Shown here: in pieces, positions 9,595 through 20,300 of the stretch | How the letters are laid out: every line of letters starts with the position of its first letter | How positions within the stretch are numbered: position 1 is the first letter of the stretch | NCBI RefSeq assembly: GCF_000417875.1 | Contig: NW_006920893.1 | Coordinates: forward strand, 23,782 to 45,313 | DNA from: Pseudozyma flocculosa PF-1 | Lineage: Eukaryota > Basidiomycota > Ustilaginomycetes > Ustilaginales > Ustilaginaceae | Length of the DNA stretch: 21,532 nucleotides | Direction: 5' to 3' | Notes under the pieces: model-generated | Told to the model about the DNA's origin: nothing | The model's database searches: none | What the model saw: the letters and a program-made list of their open reading frames with translations, nothing else | Translations under genes and position numbers: made by a program

Positions 9595-12500
9595 TCGCCG
9601 CCTCCGCCTCCGCCTTCGCTGGACGGCAGGATGGGCGTCACCTGGGCCTTGACGTCGTCGAGCAGCACCTCGGCCGTCAGGCCGGGGGAGCAGATGACGT
9701 TGAAGATGACGTCGACCTGGTCGGTGCGGTCGACGTACGACGTGCCTCCGATCTGGAACCAGTCGTCGACGCCGTCGGCGCCCGAAGCGGGCATCTGCGT
9801 CAGGCGGATGTCGTAAAAGGCCGAGTCGGGGATGTAGCCAAAGAAGCGGCAGAAGTCCTCGCCCTCGCGCTCCGGGGTGCCGCCAAACGACTTGATGCGC
9901 ATCCAAGCCGAGGCCTCGACGCGGTACTGGGTCACGCCCGGCACGGCGTCGAAGCGCAGCGTGTTCTGGACGCCCGCGCGCTCGCTCTCGGAGCGCAGCG
10001 ACAGGTGCTTGGAGCCCGAGTGGTTGGGCTCCTCGGCCACGATCGACATGGGACCATCCCACCACATCTGTGGCGTGTTGACATCGGCCTCGAAGTCGCC
10101 GTTGGCCAGGATGTCGTTGGTGATGGCAGGCACGGGCATCGCCGTGGCCGTCGTCACCGCCGAGGGCGTCGAGGGGTCCGTCGGCGTCGTCGGCGTCGGG
10201 TCCGTGGGCGTCGGCACCTCGCTCGGGTCCTTGATCAGCGCCTTGATGTCGACGCGAACGTCGTCGAACCAAACCACCGTCTGGGTGCCAGGCTGGCACT
10301 TGACCTCGATGATGCTGACGCCGCCCAGCCAAGGTCCGTCGCCCTGTTTCGTGGATCCCACCTGCCTCCATTCCGTGCGCCCTTGACTGGAATAGAACCT
10401 CTCCCTGAACAGGACAGTACCAACAACGTGATGCTCGATGAAACAGCTGGCGCTCGGGTCCGTCGATGCGAAGCTGTCGACGCGGTATCGCAGCGAGCCG
10501 CGGAAGACGTAGCCTGCGAGGTTGGTGGGGTGTCCGTCTGTGCCGAAGGTGAGGCCGGTGTTGTCGAAGCCCGGGACGATGGCGTCGGTGTCCTGGTCGC
10601 GCCACCAGAACATCTGGTTGAGGTAGCTGTTGGTGGCGGGTGCGACGATGATCTCGGCATGGTGGCTGCCCTCGATCTGGGTGCCTTCCGACGAGACGAC
10701 GGCCTTGGACGGGTCAACAAACGCGCCCCACCTGGAGTTGTCGCCCTCGAAGCCGCCGTCCTGGAGGAGGTTGACCTGGATGTCGGGGACGTCGGTGGAG
10801 CCGCCGACGGTGGTCTCGGGGGCGCGGGGCGTGGTCGGGTCCGAGGGGCCGGGCATGATGGACTTGAGCGACGCCTCGAGGCTGTCGACGACGACGTCGG
10901 AGCTGACGCGGTCGTCGCACATGAGGACGACGACAACCTCGACGGGCTGCGAGGGATCGTCGAGGCGGACGGTGCCTCCGACCCACTTGTAGAAGCCGAC
11001 GTCGGGCTTGGACCAGTAGAAGATGCGGAAGACGCTCTTGGAGCCAATGTTGAGCTCGATCTTGCACTCTCCGTCGGTGACGCCGTCGGGCGCCGAGTAG
11101 CTGTCGATGTTGTACCACATCTGCGCCGAGGCCTCGAGCGCGATGGCGCCCGGTTCGGGCGTGTACCTGAGCGTCTGGCGGGCAAACTTGGCGTGCGGGC
11201 CGTCGGTGGGCGTCTCGACCATGAGGAGGTGCTTGTCCTCGTCCTGGGAGTAGAAGCCCAGCGAGGTCATGACGACGCCCGACGAGATGTCCCAGCTGCC
11301 ATCGCTGCGCTCGAAGCTCGGGTCGGCGGCGATGTTGTTGCTGAACATGGGCGGCGGCGTGCCCGACAGGCCCTCGGGCGACTCGGGGGCGCGGGGCGTG
11401 GGGACGCTCGTGGGGCCGGTCGACGTGGCAGTCGAGGTGGTGGCCGTGGTCGTCGCCGTGGCGGTGGCCGTCGTCTCGGGGACCGACGGCAGCGCATCGC
11501 CGTCCTTGGTGAGGACGATGTCGTCGATGAGGATCTCGACGCTGTCGATCTTGTAGCCGCAGCTGTTGAAGAGGGTGACGGCGGGCGTCGAGGCCGGGAA
11601 GGTGAAGGGGTCGCTGACGGCGAAGCGCCAGCCATCGGCGGGCGTGGTGCCGTAGCCAGCCTCGGAGCTGAGCGTGGCGATGGGCACGGCGGTGTCCTTG
11701 GACTTGGAGCTCGAGAACATGATCTGGCACGCCTCGTTGTCCTGCGGCGGGCTGTGGGCGGCCGTGATGCTGAGCACGCGGTACCACAGGCTGACGCGGT
11801 ACGACGTGGCCGACGTCGTCGAGGCCGTGTCGCTGCCGCTGCCGGGTTCGGCAGCGGAGTCGGATGCGCTCGTGTCCTGGCGCCTCATCCAGCGCACGCT
11901 TCGGCGACGGCGGCGGCCGGCAGCAGCCGTGGAGGGCGTGACGGGCTGCGAGATGAGCGCGTCGACCTCGTAGCTGCCGTGCAGCGCCATGGCGTTGGTG
12001 CCGGTGTGGGCGTTGGTCGAGATGGAGAAGTCGCGGCCAGTCCAGCCCGTCGCGCCGCTCTCGAAGCCGCCGTTGGGCAGCACGAAGCTGGTCGGTGCGG
12101 CGGGCGGGGTGGGCGCAGTCGTCGGGGCGTCCGAGGTGGTCGTGGCCGTAGTGCTAGCGCTGGTGGCAGCGGTCGTGGTGGTGGCCGTGGTCGCAGTCGA
12201 CGTGGTAGTGGCAGTGGGGCTGCCTCCAATGGGCCACGACTGGATCGGGTTGGGCGTCACGGCGCTGGGCTGGCCGGTGGGCAGGAACTCGACGGCGTCG
12301 ACGTAGAGGACCATGTCTCCGGTGTTGGGCGAGCAGTTGGCGGAGAGGCCGACGTACTTGTCGGCGCCGCCGCCGGGGGGAAGGCTGATCGACGACTTGA
12401 CGTACCGCTTGTACTCGCCCATGAGGCCCTGGCCGCCGTTGGAGCCGTAATTGATGCCGAACTTGTCCTTGGCCTGGTAGGAGCCGTCAAAGGTGATGCG

Positions 12501-14822
12501 CTGGAAGAAGGTGGTGCCCACGTAGAACTCGAGCCTACACGTCCACTCGTCGAGGTGGGCATTGTAGGGCTTGATGTCGAGCTTCTCGAGGCGGTAGCGG
12601 AAGGCGAAGTCGTACGTGGTCGCATCGCGCTTGGCCATACCGCCAGCGCCGGCGGCGGGCGAGGGGACCCAGGTCAGCGTCTGCGAGATCTGGCTGGCCT
12701 GGCCGCCGCTGATGGCGAACTTGGCTGCGGCATCGCCAGAGTAGGCCTGGCTGGCATCGACGAGGCGGGTGGCGTCGACAAGGCGGGCGACGGTGTTGCG
12801 GAACGACCAGGGCGAGTCGGCGCTCTCGAAGCTGCCATCCTTGAGGATGTACATACCGTCCGTGCCGGTGGCGGGAGGAGGCGCGGAGGTGGGCGCGGAG
12901 CCGTCGGTGGTCGTCGTCGTCGTGGCAGTGGCAGTGGCGGTGGTCGCCGCATCCGAGGTGGCCGGGTCTGCGGCCGTCGTGGTCGTGGCGGCTGCGTCGG
13001 ACGTGGTCGGGGTGGCGGCGCTCGAGCTGGCCGTCGACGAGGGCGTGACGGGCGCGGGCGAGGTGACCTCGGGGGCAATGGAGCGGCGGACGACGGCCAT
13101 GTCGTCGATGAGGACCGAAGCGCTGGCGCCGGCCGAGCAGCCGACCGAGATGGCAAACGACGTCGACGCGCCCGAGCCCGAAATGACCGACTGCACGTAC
13201 AGCTTCGTTTGGCTGTCCGGACCCACCGTGGTCGACGAGACCGTGAGGCCGTTGAGCATCGTCGAGATGGTGCAAGTAGCGGCCGAGCCGCCGCTGCCGC
13301 CGTCAGTGGCGAACGTCTGGATGCTGTACCAGTAGCTGACGAAGAGCAGCGACGAGGCGTCCTGCCTCTTGCTGAGCGGTCCGCTGCGGCGGCGGCGGGA
13401 GGGGGTCACGGCCGGCTCGGCGGGCAGCGCCTGGCTGATGGTGGCCGGGTTGCCGGGCGTGGCGCCGAGCTTGACGTAGCCGTCGCCGCTGTGGGCAAGC
13501 GCCGGGTCGGACCCGACGCTCACGTCGCCCGTGGCCTGGAAGCTGCCGAGGGAGCCGTTCTCAAAGTCGTTGGAGACGAGCTTGGTGCCCTCGGGCGTCG
13601 GCACCACCGGAGGAGGGTTGGTGGGCGTGGTAGGCGTCGTCTCCTGGGGCGCGGCGGTGGTGGTGGTGGCGGTGGCGGTGGTCGAAGGCGAGCGCGTGGC
13701 GGCGCACACCTTCTTGTCGAGGTCGCAGACGCCCGAGATGCAGCCGGCATCCTTGTAGCACGAGACGCCGTTGGCCTTCTTGTCTGCGCACTTGCTGCGG
13801 TCGCAGTTGGCAGAGGCGCAGTCGGTGCTCTTGGTGCAGGAGGCTCCATTGGCGGCGAGAGGAGGCGTGGCCGTCGATCCGCACGTCTTCTTGACCAGGT
13901 CGCACTTGCCGCTCACGCAGCCGGCGTCCTTGTAGCATGCGGATCCGTCCGGCTTCTTGGCGGCGCACTTGCTACGATCGCAGTTGGCAGAGGCGCACTG
14001 GGTGCTCTGGGTGCAGGCGGCGCCGTTGGCTGCAAGGGGAGGCGGGGCGGGCTTGCCGCAGGTCTTCTTGACGGGGTCGCAGATGCCCGAAACGCAGCCA
14101 GCGTCCTTGTAGCAAGCCGAGCCGTCGGGCTTCTTGGCAGCGCACTTGCTGCGGTCGCAGTTGCCCGACGTGCAGTCGGTGCTCTTTGTGCAAGCGGCGC
14201 CGTTGGCCTTGGGGCCTGCGCTGCCTCCTCCTGCTCCTCCGCCGGGGGCGGCGCAGCGGCCGTTGGTGCAGGTGGCGCTCTGGCAGACGTCGTTGCTGGT
14301 GCAGGTCGCGCCGTTGGCTTGCTTGTCGCGGCACTGGTTTGCGGCGCAGTAGGCCGAGGTGCACTGCGACTTGTCGTTGCACCAGCTCCCGGCTGGGCGG
14401 GGTGCGGTGGCGACGCAGTGCGACTGGAAGCACTTGTTGCTCTTGCAGCCGATGTCCTTGTAGCAGGTGGCGCCGATCTTTTGCTTGTAGTCGCATCGCG
14501 AGTAGCTGCAGTAGAGGCTCGCGTCCTGGCACGAGTCCTGCAGGACAGCAGGCGGAGACGGGAGGGCGCGGGGATATGGGGTGGGAGTGAGAGACACGGG
14601 TCAGCGAGCCAGCCGGCGGGCAAAGGTAAGGGGAGGGAGCCAGCGCTGCATCGAGGCTCATCGGCAGATGCTCACGGACGAGGTGCACTTGCTGCCTAGG
14701 CGTGCGGGTGCGCGAGCGTAGATGGGAGCTGCATCGTCGTGGAGGCGCGGGAGTGCGGAGGCCTGAGCGACGAGTGCGAGTGCGAGCACGACCGACACGA
14801 GGAAGGTGAGCGGGGATCGCAT
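9018..14822 (-). CDS. Large secreted mosaic protein: Dickkopf-like Cys-rich repeats plus seven CBM4/9-like modules
   Basis: Two exons on the minus strand: 14822-14676 and 14537-9018. The intron is 138 bp (GTGAGC...CAG), phase 0; 1888 aa. Exon 1 starts with a clear signal peptide (MRSPLTFLVSVVLALALVAQ, cleavage near ASA-LP). Residues ~44-325 hold ten units of C-x5-C-x4/6-C-x4/6-C that resemble the Dickkopf N-terminal cysteine-rich pattern. Seven modules of about 150-200 residues follow, at roughly 368-532, 610-804, 865-1065, 1112-1277, 1299-1490, 1519-1687 and 1722-1888. Most open with N/DG-G/D-FE and a Trp, contain SGSKHLSL-like and YR...WYRI strands, and end in V/L-DD-V/I. This is the layout of fungal CBM_4_9/CenC-like jelly rolls (family knowledge). 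Modules are joined by Ala/Thr/Ser/Pro linkers likely to be O-mannosylated. No GPI signal is visible at the C-terminus (VAVQAVPF) and no catalytic domain is seen. Binding of wall or host glycans is inference. Calling the protein hypothetical secreted would be the safe minimum. Confidence 0.85.
13680..14210 (-). repeat. Three tandem 177-bp coding repeats (59 aa each)
   Basis: The marker CTTGCT-C/A-CGNTCG on the plus strand recurs at 13791, 13968 and 14145, exactly 177 bp apart. Each unit encodes 59 residues with two four-cysteine motifs, one of type C-T-x-STxC...CDRSKC and one of type CYKDAGC-x-SG-x-CD...KK-x-C, joined by KKPDGSA or KKANGVS. Copies are nearly identical in DNA, much more so than the four upstream Cys units, which points to recent duplication or gene conversion inside the secreted mosaic gene. 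Confidence 0.9.
14538..14675 (-). other. Intron separating signal-peptide exon from the mosaic protein
   Basis: The donor GTGAGC begins at 14675 and the acceptor CTGCAG ends at 14538; the intron is 138 bp, phase 0. Splicing joins ...KCTSS to DSCQDASLYC, which completes the first four-cysteine unit; reading on without splicing meets a TGA a few codons after the donor. The long downstream frame by itself lacks a secretion signal, so the upstream exon is needed. Confidence 0.85.
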
Positions 14823-14939
14823 GGCGAGGGACGGGTTGGCCCTCGAGAGGACGGAGGAGAGCGGGTGTGAGGAGGAGGAGGGTGGATGACGAGGGGATGG
14901 GACTAGGAAGCGGTACTGAGGTCGAGGGGGCCGGGCAGG

Positions 14940-14947
14940 CTTATATG
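14940..14947 (-). promoter_or_regulatory. TATA box-like element of the secreted mosaic gene
   Basis: On the minus strand the sequence reads CATATAAG, about 118-125 bp upstream of the ATG at 14822, a normal fungal spacing for a TATA element with a short 5' untranslated region. It stands out because the surroundings are very GC-rich. Confidence 0.55.
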
Positions 14948-15521
14948 GGGAGCGGACCTGTGTGTGGCGGAGTCGGGTGGCCGTCTCTGGCTGAGCTCGG
15001 CGGGTAGGTACTGTAGCGCGCCATTGTGCGGGTCGAGAGGCGATGGGAGCCTAGGACGAGGACGAAGGGTGGCCTGTCATCGAGGTCGGGCGAGACTAAA
15101 CACGGGAAGGGCGAGGGGGTGGCGGTGCGTGATGCAGGTAGGTGGTTCGAGGCAACGGAGCTGGATGTGTGACATCTCGGGCAGGCAGGCGGAGGGATTG
15201 ATCGAGAGAGAGAGACAGGGAGGGAGAGAGAATGGCGGCGGCAGTGGTGGTCGAGAGGCAGCCAAGGCGGACCAGCAGGACCGAGGCCGGCTTCGGGCGC
15301 AGGGGCGCGTCCGTCGGGCGGGCCACGCGAGCGAGCGGGCGGACCCTGGCCTGCGTGGCCTGCGCCTCGATTTTTTTCCTCTCGTTCCCGCTCCGCCCAA
15401 ACGAGGCCCAGACGAAGCAGGCAGGGAGCAAGAGCAGCAGCGGCGGCGGCTGCATGCCCCGCAGGGTCTGGACCACGCCTGCGCCCCGTCAAAGAGGGCA
15501 AGCGAGCGAGCGGAATCCCGT

Positions 15522-15541
15522 CAGGCCAGGCCAGGCCAGGC
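15522..15541. repeat. (CAGGC)4 pentanucleotide repeat
   Basis: Four perfect CAGGC units lie in the large intergenic region. Confidence 0.9.
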
Positions 15542-15629
15542 CCAGGCGCCCGCGCCCGCGGCCGACGACGGGCACAGCTAACTTAGGCCAAGGATCGACC
15601 CGCCTCCCGCGCCTGCAGTTACTCCGCTT

Positions 15630-15655
15630 GCCAGGCTGGGCTGGGCCAGCCTGGC
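15630..15655. repeat. Short inverted repeat (8-bp arms, 10-nt loop)
   Basis: GCCAGGCT at 15630-15637 pairs with AGCCTGGC at 15648-15655. In this GC-rich sequence such a hairpin can occur by chance and no function is assigned. Confidence 0.5.
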
Positions 15656-17317
15656 CTGCCCTAGCCTGCCTCTCTGCCTAGTCACGCCCCCGTGCCTGGC
15701 TGGACGGTCACGCCTCGGTTTTGCGCTCCCGACGGATGCTCGTCGCCCCTCGACTGGCTGGCCGGCTGGTTTCGGACACCTCCGCACCACGCCCTAGCCT
15801 TGCCTTGCTCTCGCTTGGTCTGGTCAGGCCGCTCCCTCTTCCTCGACAGCCACCGTCGGGAGGGGATTGCACACTGCACCGCGCCCGCTCCGCTCCGCTC
15901 CGACCAAGAATAGAAGATCGTCGACGTGCTGCTACCTACGTGAGCACACCAGCTCAGCCACTCCGTCGTCGGCTCGTCGATCAGCGCAGCCAAAGTCCAT
16001 CTGTACCGCTACAGCCTCGAGGGCTGAGTTGATGGCGCGGCATCGGCGTCGTGGTCGGGCCGTTGCGTCGTTGTCGTCGAGTGGCGGTCCCGGTCCGGTC
16101 GTCGGCCATGGCTTGCAGGAAGGATACGAAGAGGTTCAGGCCGTCCAGGGGGAAGGAGGGGGTTCGATGTCTGACACACGAAAAGCCAACGCCCGGACGA
16201 GCCGACGGAACGGCTCGGTCAACCCGAACCGCCAAGCATGCAGCACAGAGGTGCCAGGCTAGGGTCCATCCCTGCCTCGTTAGCTTTCAGCGAGGCAGGT
16301 GTCCGAACCCGACAGGCCAGCAGGGCCAGCTAGGCTAGCTAGGGCCACGCACGACGACGAGGCCGGAGGAGTTTGAAAAGCGAGGCGGGCAGGGGCGCGT
16401 GCCAATTGCCCACCTCGCGAGTGAAGGCGCACCTCGTCTTCTGTCGTACCGCACCGTACCGTACCCGCTCGCCGAACGCGATCCGGCAGGCAGACGGTCG
16501 CATGGCATCGGTCCTTGCACCCCGCTTCGCCGCCCAGCACCGTCGCTCCGAAATGGTTCCACGGACCGGTCCCAGTCTCTCGGATCCATTCACACCTGAT
16601 CAGGCCCGACACGACAGCCACCGACCAGATCAGACCAGAGGACAGGTCGACGCTCGTCGTTCCTACCTCCCGTCTCCCCATCGAGGCATGGTCCAGTCGA
16701 GTCGACACAGAGCCGACCAGAACACCAACAAAGTGACGGCGGCAGCGCAGCGCAGCGCAGCACATCGGCTGTCTCACCCCGCCGCTTCGCCTCGACACCG
16801 CTCCCTCCCTCACCCCACGCAGTGAGGCCCCCATCGGGCTCCCGTCGAAGTGCCCGTCCTTCAACGCCACCCTCACTGATCCAGTCGAGCTGCCAAACGT
16901 GCGTCGCCTCTGCACCCTCGAATCGGATGCATTGCCGTACCCTTCACGGCGTTGTCGGATCAGAACGTGCGACAATGATTCGTCAAAGCACCGAACCACA
17001 CGCGGTTGTCGCAGGATGGGTTGGGATGGAAGGGGGGGTATCAGAGCTGGTCTGGCCGGCAGATGTATTGGCGGCGCGGTGGTGGTGGTACATGTCGACG
17101 CCGAGTCGGGTCGAATCGAGTCGCACTCGTTCGTGCGAAGATCAAAGAAAGCCGAGGGAAGCGAAGGTGCCTCTAATGAGCTAGCTACCTCCCGAAAAGG
17201 CGGGAACCGGAGAAAGGCTGGCGGTCGAGTTTGGATCCAGCCCATGTTCGCAGCGAACGCCATCGAAAAGAGAGCGAGAGGATGAAAGACAGAGGGCCCG
17301 TCTGCCTGGCGCGGGTA

Positions 17318-20300
17318 TCACGGCGGGCCCGTCTTGGGGAACAGCATGCGCCTGCGGTTCGAAGAGGGCGTCGTCGGGGCCAGTTCGAGACGGGCCAGGT
17401 CAGCAAGAGTGTTCCACTCCACGATGCCACCTCGGCGCAGATGACGACAGGCAAGACGCAGCGATCTACTCACCAGAATTCGTCGTCGTCGGCCGGAAAC
17501 AGGTTGGGCTGCGGCGGACCAGCGGCGGCAAAATACGGTGCTGGCGCCTGCTGCTGCTGCTGGTGCTGCTGCTGCTGCGGCGGTGGAGGTATCGATTCGT
17601 GGTGCTGCGCCTGCGAGTGCGGGACGATGGCGCTCTGCATCTCAACCAGTGGCATCGCCTCGTTGTGCCCATTGACACCGCCGTCGCCGCCGTGCATGTT
17701 GACGGCACCGGGATGGTTGCCCAGCATGGCCGGCGGCATCGGCTGGTCGCAGGTGGGCTGGGCAAAGGCGGACTGCAGAGGCCCGGGGATTCGAGAGAAC
17801 GCGATACGGGGCAAAGCTGGAACACCGACGTCAGCGACTGGCCCTTTGCTCATCCCTCGATCCACGCAAGCCACACTCACGCTGTGCATCATCTCGCCCC
17901 ACAGGTGGCCCTGGATAATCTCGTGGGTGCTGGCGATGCTCGCCGGGTCGGGCTTGGGCGTGCTGATCAGCTGGCTCGATCCGCCCGACGACGATTCGGC
18001 CGTCGACGACGACTGGGCCGACGACTGGGCCGCCGTCTCGGCGAGGCAGTTGAGGTGCCACTCGGGGCACAGGCCGTCGAGCATGTGCTGCAGCAGCCGC
18101 GTCGTGTAGCCCGCCATGTCGTCCGAGCTGCGCGACGCCTCGTCGGTCGCGGCGCGCACCTCGGACAGCTTGCGGATCACCCAGGCGCGGTCGTTGGGGT
18201 TGATGGCGTCGATGTTCTGCAGTCGGGTGTGGACGAGCGGGGGATGGCGTGGCGCGGACGTCAGCATGGAGAAAGAGGCAGAGGCAAGACAGTCAGCGGG
18301 GGCACCGTGCGCAGTCAACGCGGCACCTCGCCCGGCCGCGCGGCACCCACCTTGATCAGCCAGATCGACGAGATGATCATAGCCACCCAGGCCAGGTGGA
18401 AGCAGTACGGCAGGAAACCCGGCCGCGCCACGTCGTTCAGAAAGCCGTCGGCGATCATCATGCCGGCGTCGATGCAGCGGCCAAAGTCGTACGACAGCTG
18501 CGTCGGCTGGCTCGTGTCGAGCGTCTGGCCCTTTGCGCGGTACCGCGCGTTGAAAAGCAGGCGGTACTCGAGGGCGTGGAAGCGGAAGAGGGCGTCGGAC
18601 ATCCTGAGCGTCGCAAAGTGTAGCGGCGTGAACTCCTCCTCTGCGGCCGTCGGGCGGTCGGTAGCGCAGAGCGGAGGAGCAAGGCAGGGCAGCGACGCGA
18701 AAGTCAGCGACGGAAAACGGACGTCGGCCGCGGAAACACGCGGACAGCCGCACTCACGCTCGTCCTCGATCCACCGCTTGCGCCAGTGGCGCCACTGCGT
18801 CTCGATGTGATCGAGGGTGCGCAGGTTGGACGAGTCGCCGTTGAGGCCGGCCATGGTGTCGAAAAAGTGCGAGGCCATGCGGATAAACTGAATCATCGGC
18901 GCGATCGTCTCTTCGCCCCGGCACGGGTACTGCGGGTGGTCCGACGCCCACGCCTCGGGGTCGCCGATGTCGTCCTCGCTAATGATCTTTGGCAGCGAGT
19001 GGTGGATGGCGAGGCTGGGTTGAGTTGGAGAGGCAGGGGAGACAGGGAAAGGGAGGGAGAGGACAACAACTCCGACGTCAGCATCGTCAATCGGGGCGCA
19101 AGCTGCGCAGCTGCTGGGCCCACGACGCGCAGAGAGGAGCACTCACTTGTAGTCGGCGACTGCGTGCGAGAGCAAGCCGAGGATGAGCGAGTTTCGTGTC
19201 AGACGCCGACGAGACGGTCAGCAAACGGAACAGGCGAGCCTCTGCCGTCGGCAGCAGGGGGGGCGAGCGACTCACTGATCATGGCTGTGGGTGGCGAGAC
19301 AGCGAAATCGCCGCAGGGGTATGGCCAGCAGCAGAGGGAAAGCGAGTCTCTCGGTCAGTCGACCGGTCGTCGTTGCTGCGGCGCCACAGCCCACACGTCA
19401 CAGGCCGCGCGAGAACGCGGCAGGGCCACTCACTGAGCCACGTCCTCTCCTTGTTCTGGTGCGGCGGCGGCAAAGGATCGCGACGGGCGAGTGCAGCAAC
19501 GACGTAGACACGCTCCCGTCAGCGACGTGGCAAGGCGCGCAGACCGGCCGACCGCTGCCGACTCACCAGAATCTCCCTGGCGGCGCGCTCGTTGGAGGGG
19601 AGCGGCCGCGGTCCAGGGACAAAGAGCCTGAGCTCCTGGGCCATGCGCGTGGCGAAGCCGATGCGGCGGAAGCTCGACGAGTCGTTGCCCTTCCTCCAGT
19701 GCGCGAGCAGGTGGATGACCTGGATGAACTCGACGCTGCACTCGCCGTGCTCAAAGGCGCGGCCGAGGAGGCGGTTGGCCAGGGCGAGGCACGGATCATA
19801 GGCCGCCGGCCGTGCAATCTTGGCCGTCACGGCGAGGACGCCGGTGAAGAGCAGCGGCGACGTAGTGCGGCAGTGGTCGGCCGTGTGAAGCGCCGGGTCG
19901 AGGAGCGCAAGCGTGACATTGAGGCAGCGAAAGTAGCTGCAAGAGGCGGTGCGGCGCAGAGCATGGGGTGAAGGGCAGGGTGCAGTCAAGGTCAGCCACA
20001 CACTCTCCACCCTCCCGCCAAACAGAACGCGGCGCGCCGCTGGCACTCAACTGGTCGAACAGCTCGTAGGCGTCGGCTTCGGAGAGGATGCCGGCGCTGA
20101 TGGGATCGAGTGCCTCTGCGTCCCACTTGCCCGAGATGGCCTGCTCGATGCGCGGCAACGGGGTGTTGGGCTGGCGCGAAAGCGCATGGCTGGAGCGCGG
20201 GTTGGACATGTAGGCTGTGGAGCGAGAGAGCGGTGCGATCCTAAGTCAGTGAAAAAAGTCCAGGACAGGCGCGAAATGATGGCCAGGCGGGCGAAGGGGG

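Larger units (their letters stand above)
14823..17317. other. 2.5-kb intergenic region upstream of the secreted mosaic gene
   Basis: Between the mosaic gene start and the regulator's 3' end I see no gene with support. Besides the TATA-like element, the region contains pentamer repeats: (CAGGC)4 at 15522-15541, (CGCTC)3 at about 15887-15902 and (GCAGC)n near 16742-16760. It also has an 8-bp inverted repeat (GCCAGGCT/AGCCTGGC) at 15630-15655 with a 10-nt loop. Several open frames cross it (the longest is 327 codons on the minus strand, 16280-17263), but they have Cys/Arg-rich, low-complexity composition, no domain, and no splice context. I looked for tRNA T-loops (GGTTCGA) and found three chance matches without arms that pair. 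Confidence 0.65.

Noticed and set aside
9207..14699. 1830-codon open frame on the plus strand, antisense to the secreted mosaic gene
   Set aside because: It is the exact codon-register mirror of the real gene. Its product is a low-complexity Arg/Gly/Val/Asp sequence without domains, whereas the minus strand shows a signal peptide, regular cysteines and repeated modules.
16280..17263. 327-codon minus-strand frame in the large gap
   Set aside because: No recognisable domain, patchy Arg/Ser/Cys-rich composition and no second exon with matching signals. Frames of this length occur by chance at this GC content. I would reconsider it if RNA-seq showed a transcript.
15140..17365. GGTTCGA tRNA B-box-like matches near 15146, 16162 and 17356
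   Set aside because: The flanks do not form a five-base-pair T arm, and no acceptor or anticodon arms can be drawn at the right distance.
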